NCBI GenBank assembly: GCA_012799425.1 | Contig: JAAZLF010000503.1 | Span: 1 to 7,982 of the forward strand | DNA: 7,982 nt | Origin: Actinomycetales bacterium | Lineage (GTDB): Bacteria; Actinomycetota; Actinomycetes; Actinomycetales; Dermabacteraceae | Reading direction: 5' to 3' | Shown here: positions 1 to 6,045 of the stretch, in pieces | How the letters are laid out: every line of letters begins with the position of its first letter | How positions within the stretch are numbered: the first letter of the stretch is position 1 | Notes under the pieces: model-generated | Told to the model about the DNA's origin: nothing | Databases searched by the model: none | Seen by the model: the letters and a program-made list of their open reading frames with translations, nothing else | Program-made: the position numbers and the translations under genes

Positions 1-1139
1 AGCCGCATCGTCGAGCGGTCCGGATCGTCGGCGAAGAACGACCAGCCCGGCAGGTACGCGACCCCGGCCTCGACGGCGTCCGCGAGCATCACCTGCGCGT
101 CGTAGCCCTCACCGAGCGCCGCCCACAGGAACATCCCGCCCTCGGGATGGGTGACGTGCGCGCCCTCGGGCAGCACCGGGGCGATCGCCTGCGCCATCGC
201 ATCGCGCCGTTCGCGGTACACCGCGCTGACACGGGCGACGTGGCCATCGAGATCGGCGGTCTCCAGGTACCGGGCCACCGTCAGCTGATCCACCACCGAG
301 GACTGCATCGAGATCGCGGCCTTCGCCACGGCGAGGGTGTCCAGGACCGGGCCCTCGGCACGCATCCAGCCGATGCGCACCCCCGGGCTCATCAGCTTGC
401 TCATCGAGTTCAGCAGGATCGTGCGCGCGCTCATCCCCGGCAGCGAGGCGATCGGCGCCCAGGTGCTGCCGGTGAAGCTCAGCGCCCCGTAGGGGTCGTC
501 CTCGATCAACGGGACGTCGGTGCGCTGCAGCACCTCGGCCACCGCCTGCCGGCGCGCCACCGGCATGGTGCGCCCGGTGGGGTTCTGGAAGCTCGGGATC
601 AGGTACACCATCCGCGGGTGATGGGTGCGGATCGCCTCGGCGAGAGCCTCCGGCACAACCCCGTCGTCATCGGTCTCGACCCCGATCATGCGGGCGCCGT
701 GCACGGAGAAGGCCTGCACCGCCGCGAGGTAGGTGGGCGACTCGACCAGCACCACGTCCCCGGGCTCGAGCAGGGCCTGCGCGACGACGAACAGACCCTC
801 CTGCGAACCGGAGGTGACACGGATCTGGGAGGCGTCCGTGGGCAGCTCGCGCGAGAGGCGGCGCGCGGCCTGCTCGCGCAGCTCGGTCTCGCCCTCGCTG
901 ACCCCGTACTGCAGAGCGCGGTGTCCCTGATGCTCGAGCACCCAGTCGTAGCAGGTCTTCACGTCCCCGAGGGCGAACAGCGACGGATCCGGGATCCCAC
1001 CGGCGAAGGAGACGACGTCCTCGCGCGCGGCGAGGGCGAAGATGTCCTTCAGAGGAGAGGATTCCATCCCCGCGTAGCGTGCGGCGACGGGGAAGCGGAA
1101 CGGCTGGCTGGTGGGCTCGTAGGGAGCGGACGCGGTCAT
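1..1139 (-). CDS. PLP-dependent aminotransferase, class I/II (partial, C-terminus off the left edge)
   Basis: Fold-type I pyridoxal-phosphate aminotransferase, resembling the MocR-aminotransferase/2-aminoadipate (LysN, KAT II) branch but without a GntR DNA-binding domain. It would transfer an amino group between an amino acid and a 2-oxo acid in the cytoplasm; the substrate cannot be read from the sequence. Seen: 379 codons. The Schiff-base lysine is K248 in NSMSKLMSPGVRIGW, with phosphate-binding S245 and R255. Cofactor-contacting N186 lies in SFQNPTGR, and D214 and Y217 lie in EDDPYG. The N-terminal VSFAGGIPDPSLFAL motif and LQYGVSEGETELRE are typical of the family. The family is usually about 400 residues, so a few dozen residues lie beyond base 1. 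The start is well bounded: the ogt TGA is in the same frame 15 bases upstream and this is the first ATG after it. No strong Shine-Dalgarno is visible. It follows ogt by 12 bases and is probably co-transcribed with the repair genes, though its link to repair is unclear. Confidence 0.93.
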   Translation of the reverse strand, partial: MTASAPYEPTSQPFRFPVAARYAGMESSPLKDIFALAAREDVVSFAGGIPDPSLFALGDVKTCYDWVLEHQGHRALQYGVSEGETELREQAARRLSRELPTDASQIRVTSGSQEGLFVVAQALLEPGDVVLVESPTYLAAVQAFSVHGARMIGVETDDDGVVPEALAEAIRTHHPRMVYLIPSFQNPTGRTMPVARRQAVAEVLQRTDVPLIEDDPYGALSFTGSTWAPIASLPGMSARTILLNSMSKLMSPGVRIGWMRAEGPVLDTLAVAKAAISMQSSVVDQLTVARYLETADLDGHVARVSAVYRERRDAMAQAIAPVLPEGAHVTHPEGGMFLWAALGEGYDAQVMLADAVEAGVAYLPGWSFFADDPDRSTMR

Positions 1140-1151
1140 CCGCCCATGGTG

Positions 1152-1664
1152 TCACGCGAGCACGGCGCCCTCGAGGAGCAGCAGTGCCTGTTTCGTCTCG
1201 ATCCCGCCCGCGTAGCCGGTCATCGCGCCGCTGCTGCCCACCACCCGGTGGCAGGGCACCACGATCGACAGCGGGTTCGCGCCCACGGCGGCGCCGACGG
1301 CCTGGGCCGCGCGAGGGCGCTCGAGCGCGTGCGCGATCGCGCCGTATGTGGTGGTGCTGCCGCGGGGGATGGCACCGAGCTGCGCCCACACGGCCCGCTG
1401 GAACGGGGTGCCCTCGGGAGCCAGGGGCAGCGTGAACTCCTCCCTCTCTCCGGCGAGGTACTCCTGCAGCTGCTGCTCGGCCTGATCCAGCACCGCATGG
1501 GTGCCCTCCACACGGGACCCGATCCGCTCGGCGGAGGGGAAGCGCAGCTGTCCCCGCCGCCAGACGCCGACCAGGCCCACCGGGCCGGCGGCCAGCACGT
1601 AGCTCCCCAGGCGCGTCTCGACGAGCCGGTGCACGGGAGCGTCCTGGGGGTGAACGGGGGTCAT
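1152..1664 (-). CDS. ogt: Methylated-DNA--[protein]-cysteine S-methyltransferase (Ogt)
   Basis: Suicidal repair protein of 170 residues that moves the alkyl group from O6-alkylguanine (and O4-alkylthymine) in DNA to its own cysteine. Seen: a variable N-terminal domain (about 1-82), then the helix-turn-helix DNA-binding and active-site domain starting at GTPFQRAVWAQL (85-96). Further motifs are GSTTTYGAIA (102-111), the active-site IVVPCHRVVG with acceptor C138, and TGYAGGIETK (149-158). Asn130 of the usual Asn-Pro motif and Glu165 near the end are present. Odd: the helix that normally reads ARAVG reads AQAVG here (Q121), so the usual arginine finger appears to be missing. The ATG overlaps the Ada-AlkA stop (ATGA), indicating translational coupling, and an AAGGA Shine-Dalgarno lies 6 bases upstream (plus-strand 1671-1675). 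The adaA-alkA/ogt order matches the known Mycobacterium tuberculosis Rv1317c-Rv1316c pair. Confidence 0.96.
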   Translation of the reverse strand: MTPVHPQDAPVHRLVETRLGSYVLAAGPVGLVGVWRRGQLRFPSAERIGSRVEGTHAVLDQAEQQLQEYLAGEREEFTLPLAPEGTPFQRAVWAQLGAIPRGSTTTYGAIAHALERPRAAQAVGAAVGANPLSIVVPCHRVVGSSGAMTGYAGGIETKQALLLLEGAVLA

Positions 1665-3178
1665 GAGCGGTCCTTCCGGAGGGTGCGGCGGTCTGCGGGG
1701 AGGGTGTCGCGGTGGTGCCACAGGTGCATCACCGCATAGCTGCGCCAGGGCGAGGCCGCGCCGAGCGCGGTCTGCATCGAGGGGAAACCCACGGCCAGGC
1801 CGAGATCGCGGGCGGCTGCCAGCAGCGCCACGTCCCGCGCCGGGGCCACATCCGTGGCCCGAGCGCCGCGCAGCAGTGCGTAGTCCGCGGTCCACGGGCC
1901 GATGCCGCGCCGGGCCAGCAGCTGCTCGCGCAGCTCGGGCAGGGCCAGGTGGGGATCGGGAGGATCGGCGAGCAGCGAGGACAGAGCCTGCCGACGGGCC
2001 CCGGGCCCGCGGAACCACTCCTCGGCGCGGGCTCCGGCGAGCGCCGGTTCCGGGGCGAGACGGTGGATGCGCTCGCAGCGCATCGGCTCCGGCAGCGCGG
2101 TCCCGAGCAGGTCCGTGGCCCCGGTGAGCAGCGCGCGGGCACGATCGGTGCTGATCTGCTGACCCACCACCGCCCACAGCAGTGCCTCGGTGAGGCTCGG
2201 ACTGCCCGGCAGCCGGACCCCGGGGCGGGCCTCGAGCAGCGGGCCGAGCACGGGCAGGGAGGCCCGCAGCCCGGCATCGATCCCGGCGGGATCCGCCTCC
2301 AGGTCCAGCATCCGACGCGCCAGTGCGACCGCCGCCGCCATGTCCTTCAGATCACCGAGCCGGACAGTGAAGGGCAACGGCCCCTTCGGCACTGCCAGAT
2401 CGACCTCGAGCACGGCCGGACCGTGGGGGAGCCGCACCGCGCGCTTCCAACGCAGGTCCTCCACGTGCTCGACGCCCGGGATCGCCCGCGCCGCGAACCA
2501 GCGGGCCAGGCCCTGGCCATCGAAGGGGCGCCTCACGGTCAGCCGGGCCTCCACCACCGCGACGTCGGCCGCCGCGGCCAGCGCGGTGCGGCGCGCGGAG
2601 GGGGCGCTGTCACGGATCGCGGAGGGAGGGCGGCCGTAGATCCGGGTCACCGTCTCGTGCAGCTGGCGCTCGCTGCCGACGCCGGAGGCCGTCGCGATCT
2701 CCGCCATCGACCAGGACGTCGAGGTCAGCAGGTCGTGGGCGCGCCGGGCGCGTGCCATCCGGGCATGGGAGACGGCGCCTGCACCGGTGCTCTCCACCAG
2801 GGCTCGGTGCAGCGTCCGCTCGGTGACGTGCAGGCGCTGGGCGAGATCCGCCACGTGCGCCGTGCCCTCGGGGCCGGGATCCAGCGCACCGGCCGCGATC
2901 AGCTCGAGCGCGCGAGCGCTGAGCGAACCGGCCGCCTCAGCGGGGGCGGAGCCGGGCGGCGCGAGCGGACCGCACCGTTTGCAGGCCCGGTACCCGCGCT
3001 CGACGGCCGCGGCCGCGCTGGGTGCGAACTCCACCCGGTCGCGGCGCGGCGTGCGGGACGGGCAGGAGGGCAGGCAGAAGATTCCCGTGGACCGCACGCA
3101 GGTGAAGAAGATCCCGTCGAATCGGGCGTCGCGGGCGGAGATCGCCGCGTAGCGCTGGTCCTCCGTGAGCCTCTCCAT
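1661..3178 (-). CDS. alkA: Ada-AlkA fusion: Ada metal-binding domain, AraC-type HTH, DNA-3-methyladenine glycosylase II
   Basis: A 505-residue fusion of a methylation-sensing regulator and a base-excision glycosylase. Residues 1-75 are the Ada zinc domain, with all four thiolates present: C35 and C39 in GIFCLPSC, C66 and C69 in ACKRC. C35 aligns with the methyl-accepting cysteine of E. coli Ada (C38). Residues about 105-190 are an AraC-like two-helix-turn-helix domain (SMAEIATASGVGSERQ, then YGRPPSAIR). Residues about 206-315 match the AlkA N-terminal domain. Residues about 325-490 are the HhH-GPD glycosylase, with ALLWAVVGQQIS, hairpin RRGIGPWTADY (about 424-433) and catalytic D449 in ARDVAL; W and H in SPWRSYAVMHLW are typical. 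From family knowledge it removes 3-methyladenine and related bases, and the Ada half may activate its own operon after methylation. The ATG is the first plausible start after the upstream gene. The Shine-Dalgarno is poor: a GAGGGG tract sits 12 bases off. The gene ends in an ATGA overlap with ogt. Confidence 0.95.
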   Translation of the reverse strand: MERLTEDQRYAAISARDARFDGIFFTCVRSTGIFCLPSCPSRTPRRDRVEFAPSAAAAVERGYRACKRCGPLAPPGSAPAEAAGSLSARALELIAAGALDPGPEGTAHVADLAQRLHVTERTLHRALVESTGAGAVSHARMARARRAHDLLTSTSWSMAEIATASGVGSERQLHETVTRIYGRPPSAIRDSAPSARRTALAAAADVAVVEARLTVRRPFDGQGLARWFAARAIPGVEHVEDLRWKRAVRLPHGPAVLEVDLAVPKGPLPFTVRLGDLKDMAAAVALARRMLDLEADPAGIDAGLRASLPVLGPLLEARPGVRLPGSPSLTEALLWAVVGQQISTDRARALLTGATDLLGTALPEPMRCERIHRLAPEPALAGARAEEWFRGPGARRQALSSLLADPPDPHLALPELREQLLARRGIGPWTADYALLRGARATDVAPARDVALLAAARDLGLAVGFPSMQTALGAASPWRSYAVMHLWHHRDTLPADRRTLRKDRS

Positions 3179-3231
3179 ACCCCCAGTGAACCCCTCTGCG
3201 GCCTGCGGCGCCAGCGGGATCCGGACACGGC

Positions 3232-3264
3232 GGTGCGCGGCCCTCGCCCCGGAGGCCCCGCACC
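3232..3264 (-). terminator. GC-rich stem-loop between the ABC permease and ada-alkA (possible terminator or processing site)
   Basis: The arms GGTGCGCGGCC (3232-3242) and GGCCCCGCACC (3254-3264) pair over 11 positions with a single C-C mismatch (3238/3258), around an 11-base loop. It lies 13 bases after the permease stop and 53 bases before the ada-alkA start on the transcribed minus strand. No T-tract follows, so it is not a classical intrinsic terminator. It may still separate the two operons or reduce read-through. At this GC content some hairpins arise by chance. Confidence 0.4.
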
Positions 3265-3276
3265 CCTTCCGGAGGA

Positions 3277-4077
3277 TCAGTCCCAGCGGAACAGCGCCGC
3301 GGCGATCACGATGCCGAGCACGAGCGTGATCGCGAGGGAGAGCAGCGAGCCCACCGGGACGGCCTGCCCCGCCCAGGCGGCGGACAGCGCCTCCACCCCC
3401 GCGCCGAACGGCAGATGCGCGCCGATCGCCGCGACGGGGTCGGGGAGAGCATCGCGCCCGCCGAACATCCCGCCCACAGCGCCCAGGCCGAGGAAGCCGA
3501 CCAGGCCGATCGCCACGGCCGAGCTCGGGGTGGGCGCGATGGCGGCGACGATCATCCCGGCCGAATACATCGCGGCGGCGCACAGGACGAGCACGCCCAG
3601 AGCGGCACCCAGGTGGAGCGGCGGGTTGACGTCGAAGACGATCGCCGCGACCGCGAGGGCCAGACCGATCCCGAGCAGGGACTGCAGGATCGAGACGATC
3701 ACCTGCGCGACCAGCACCATCAGCGGTGACACCGGCGTGACGGCGAACCGTCGCAGGATCCCGGACCGGCGGTAGTAGGCCAGGAAGCTCGGCATGTTCA
3801 GCACCCCGATGAACGTCAGCACCATCACCGTCACCAGAGGCATCACGTACAGGTCCAGAGCGGTGCGACCGGCGGTGATCACCTCTTGGCTCGCAGAGGA
3901 CGCACTGGTCAGCAGGATCAGCACGGGGAGCCCCAGCGGGGTGATCAGGCCGGCCGGATCGCGGGCCACCATCGTGGCCTCTGCGCGCACCATGATCATC
4001 AGCGAGCGGAGCCCCGGTCGGTGCGGGCGGGGGTGCGGGGGGCGGGCCCGCTCGTAGGGCGTGGCTGTGGTGCTCAT
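3277..4077 (-). CDS. ABC-2 type transporter permease
   Basis: Membrane subunit (266 residues) of a two-gene ABC exporter. After a basic, Pro/His/Arg-rich cytoplasmic tail (about 1-28), six hydrophobic segments are visible at roughly 41-59, 74-96, 118-149, 154-180, 185-205 and 241-264. The loop YYRRSGILRRFAVTPVSP (101-118) is a hallmark of the ABC-2/DrrB-like family: a coupling segment between the second and third helices containing an 'R-RFAVTP' core. Such proteins export drugs, lipids, polysaccharides or antimicrobial peptides; the substrate here is unknown. The ATG overlaps the ATPase TGA (ATGA). A strong AGGGAGG Shine-Dalgarno (plus-strand 4085-4091) lies 7 bases before the start, inside the end of the ATPase gene, so the two subunits are coupled in translation. 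The coding sequence is intact. Confidence 0.93.
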   Translation of the reverse strand: MSTTATPYERARPPHPRPHRPGLRSLMIMVRAEATMVARDPAGLITPLGLPVLILLTSASSASQEVITAGRTALDLYVMPLVTVMVLTFIGVLNMPSFLAYYRRSGILRRFAVTPVSPLMVLVAQVIVSILQSLLGIGLALAVAAIVFDVNPPLHLGAALGVLVLCAAAMYSAGMIVAAIAPTPSSAVAIGLVGFLGLGAVGGMFGGRDALPDPVAAIGAHLPFGAGVEALSAAWAGQAVPVGSLLSLAITLVLGIVIAAALFRWD

Positions 4078-4829
4078 TCGGAGACCTCCCTCTCGTGCAG
4101 CTCCTGACCGGTGAGGGTGACGAAGGCGTCCTCCAGGGTGGCCGCTCCGGCCTCGGCGGTGACCTCGGCGGGTGTTCCTGTGGAGAGCACACGCCCGCCC
4201 TCGAGCAGGACGATCCGGTCGCACAGCCGCGCGACCTCGTCCATCGCATGGCTGACCAGCAGGACCGTCACCCCCTCGGCACGCAGCTGCTCGATGGTGC
4301 GCCACATCCGGCGCCGTGCCCCGGGATCCAGGCCCGTGGTGAGCTCATCGAGGATCAGCACCCGGGGGCGCCCGGCCAGGGCCAGCGCCACCGAGACGCG
4401 CTGGCGCTGACCGCCCGAGAGCTTCTCGAAGCGCTCGCCGGCCTTGTCCCTCAGCTCCACCAGCTCGAGGAGCTCTGCGTGGGGGCGGGGGTCGGGGTAG
4501 AAGCTGCGGTACAGCGTCAACAGCTCGTCCACGGTCAGGGCGCCGTGCAGGTAGCCCTCCTGCAGCTGGACGCCCAGGATCTGGCGCACTCGTGCCCGGT
4601 CCTGGAAGGGATCCAGCCCCCTCACCGACACGCTCCCGCCGTCGGGTCGCCGCAGTCCGGCGATCATCTCGACCGTGGTGGTCTTGCCGGCGCCGTTCGC
4701 GCCGAGGATCCCGAGCGTCTCGCCCGGGGCTGCGCTCAGGCTGACGCCGTCGACGGCGAGGACATCGCGGTATCTCTTGGTCAGGTTCTCGATCCGGACG
4801 GCGGGGCCTCGGAGGTTCTGCGTCGTCAT
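4074..4829 (-). CDS. ABC transporter ATP-binding protein
   Basis: Cytoplasmic nucleotide-binding subunit (251 residues) that powers the overlapping ABC-2 permease. Motifs in order: aromatic-type A-loop Y20, Walker A GANGAGKT (43-50, K49), Q-loop Q90, signature LSGGQRQR (137-144), Walker B VLILDE (157-162, E162 catalytic), D-loop GLDP (166-169) and switch histidine H194 in LVSHAMDE. Length and motifs match the DrrA/CcmA-like exporter ATPases. Odd: the residue after the catalytic glutamate is leucine (DELTTGLD) where proline is usual (DEPT). The start is firm: an in-frame TAG lies 12 bases upstream (complement of 4839-4841), with no earlier start possible. That TAG belongs to a TAGCGT hexamer consistent with a leaderless promoter. 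It is transcribed away from the histidine kinase gene across a 118-base gap, suggesting that the two-component system controls this exporter. Confidence 0.96.
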   Translation of the reverse strand: MTTQNLRGPAVRIENLTKRYRDVLAVDGVSLSAAPGETLGILGANGAGKTTTVEMIAGLRRPDGGSVSVRGLDPFQDRARVRQILGVQLQEGYLHGALTVDELLTLYRSFYPDPRPHAELLELVELRDKAGERFEKLSGGQRQRVSVALALAGRPRVLILDELTTGLDPGARRRMWRTIEQLRAEGVTVLLVSHAMDEVARLCDRIVLLEGGRVLSTGTPAEVTAEAGAATLEDAFVTLTGQELHEREVSE

Positions 4830-4835
4830 ACCTCG

Positions 4836-4841
4836 ACGCTA
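4836..4841 (-). promoter_or_regulatory. Putative -10 element of a leaderless promoter for the ABC operon
   Basis: On the minus strand TAGCGT matches the actinobacterial TANNNT -10 consensus. It is followed by exactly 6 bases (CGAGGT) and then the ATPase ATG, which places the expected transcription start on the A of ATG. Only a weak GAGG, too close to the ATG, could act as a Shine-Dalgarno. At -35 spacing there is no TTGACA; the 8-base palindrome ACGCGCGT (4859-4866) lies there instead. This is inference from spacing; no transcript data. Confidence 0.5.
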
Positions 4842-4935
4842 GGGAGGGGAATCCTTCGACGCGCGTGCCCCCTGTCATCTCTGCCCGCCGCGGCGACCAT
4901 GACGATCGGCAGGGGTGTGCGGGAGCTGCGGACCG

Positions 4936-4941
4936 TAGGCT
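4936..4941 (+). promoter_or_regulatory. Putative -10 element of a leaderless promoter for the kinase/regulator operon
   Basis: TAGGCT matches TANNNT and is followed by exactly 6 bases (TGCCGT) and then the kinase ATG at 4948, so the start of transcription would coincide with the start codon. No Shine-Dalgarno precedes this ATG. The hexamer also contains an in-frame TAG, which excludes any longer protein. No good -35 hexamer is seen at 17 bases (GGGTGT region). The geometry is identical to the opposite-strand promoter of the ABC operon. Confidence 0.5.
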
Positions 4942-4947
4942 TGCCGT

Positions 4948-6045
4948 ATGCGAGGACTGGGCACCGAGGGCTGGGCCGGCGTGGTGATGCTCGTCGTCGC
5001 GGTGGCGGTGGCGCTGCCCGCACTGCTGGGCCTGGCTGACCCCCTGATCCCGCGCGCGATGTGGGTGCTGCTGCTGGCCGTCCACCTCGCGGGCGTCCTC
5101 GCCGTCGGCATCTCGCAGCGCCCGCGGCTCAGCGTGACAGCGCTCGCCGCCGCTGTGCTCAGCTCGTGGCTGCTGGTGCTCACGGCGCCCGGCATGGGGC
5201 TGCTCAACATCCTGGTGGTGATCACCGCGGCGATCAGCGTCTACACGGTGTCCCTGAGGGTCACCATGGCGCTCATCGCCCTGAACACCGTGGTGATCCT
5301 GCTGGCGCTCCAGGTCCCGGCCGCGGATCTGTTCGAGCCCTTCATGGTCGGCGGCTTCTATCTGCTGATCCAGCTGGCGACCGCTTTCAGCACCACCACC
5401 CTGCTGCGGGAGAAGCGGATGCGGACGGAGCTGGCGCAGGCGCACGTGGAGCTGAAGGCCGCCGGGCTCCTGCTGGCGGAGTCGACCCGCACCGCGGAGA
5501 GGCTGCGGATCTCCCGTGAACTCCATGACCTGATCGGACACCAGCTCACCGTGCTCACCCTCAACCTCGAAGCGGCGCGCCACCTCGGCGACGACGAGGG
5601 GTGCAGACATGTGGAGCGGGCCGACGAGGTGGCCCGCGGCCTGCTGCGCGATGTCCGGGCGACGGTGGGGGAGCTGCGTGCCCGCCCCACCGATCTCCGG
5701 CGGGCACTGGAGGAGATGGTCGAGGGCATCCCGGGCCTGGCCGTCGGCGTCGAGGTCGAGCCCGGCCTGGATCTCCAGGACGAGCATCAGATCGCCTTCA
5801 TCCGCCTCGCCCAGGAGGCGGCGACCAACACGATCCGCCACTCCGAGGCCTCCCGGCTCCAGATCGACGTCTCGCGACACGAGGACCGGGTCTCGCTGAT
5901 CGCGCGGGACGACGGGAACGGCGCCCGCTCGCCCGAGCTCGGCAACGGGCTGCGCGGGCTGAGCGAGAGGTTCGAATCCCTCGGCGGCGACCTCACCGTC
6001 GACGGCACCTCCGGGTTCACGGTGACCGGCCGGGTGGCGACATGA
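4948..6045 (+). CDS. Sensor histidine kinase, HisKA_3 / LiaS-DesK-like
   Basis: Membrane histidine kinase of 365 residues. The first 152 residues hold about six hydrophobic helices (roughly 9-30, 37-55, 62-80, 84-103, 106-123, 131-151) with very short loops and no extracellular domain, the pattern of intramembrane-sensing kinases. A helical linker (about 153-185) leads to the HisKA_3 dimerisation domain, with phospho-accepting H193 in SRELHDLIGHQLT. The HATPase_c domain follows: N-box N294 in QEAATNTIRHSE, G1 box DDGNG (321-325), and GNGLRGLSER (332-341). It would autophosphorylate and pass phosphate to the response regulator, whose ATG overlaps its stop (ATGA). The start is certain as the first possible one, because an in-frame TAG sits 12 bases upstream. 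The signal is unknown; the divergently transcribed ABC exporter suggests envelope stress or a membrane-active compound. Confidence 0.96.
   Translation: MRGLGTEGWAGVVMLVVAVAVALPALLGLADPLIPRAMWVLLLAVHLAGVLAVGISQRPRLSVTALAAAVLSSWLLVLTAPGMGLLNILVVITAAISVYTVSLRVTMALIALNTVVILLALQVPAADLFEPFMVGGFYLLIQLATAFSTTTLLREKRMRTELAQAHVELKAAGLLLAESTRTAERLRISRELHDLIGHQLTVLTLNLEAARHLGDDEGCRHVERADEVARGLLRDVRATVGELRARPTDLRRALEEMVEGIPGLAVGVEVEPGLDLQDEHQIAFIRLAQEAATNTIRHSEASRLQIDVSRHEDRVSLIARDDGNGARSPELGNGLRGLSERFESLGGDLTVDGTSGFTVTGRVAT

Noticed and set aside
147..1739. Long plus-strand open frame (530 codons) opposite the aminotransferase and ogt
   Set aside because: Its translation is a low-complexity mix of Gly, Arg, His, Asp and Pro with no motif. 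It lies antisense to two clear enzyme genes; such shadow frames are expected at this GC content.
1665..2177. N-terminal extension of Ogt to 341 residues
   Set aside because: The added 171 residues are the out-of-frame shadow of ada-alkA. The ATG at 1664 has a Shine-Dalgarno and gives the normal family length.
1712..3775. Plus-strand open frame of 687 codons opposite ada-alkA and the permease
   Set aside because: Composition is biased and without domains, and it spans two real minus-strand genes and their gap. It is an artefact of high GC.
3179..4249. N-terminal extension of Ada-AlkA to 862 residues
   Set aside because: The extension overlaps the permease out of frame and has no domain; the Ada domain begins normally at the ATG at 3178.
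5601..6041. N-terminal extension of the response regulator to 361 residues
   Set aside because: It overlaps the kinase in another frame. The receiver domain starts right at the ATG at 6042, as usual for the family.
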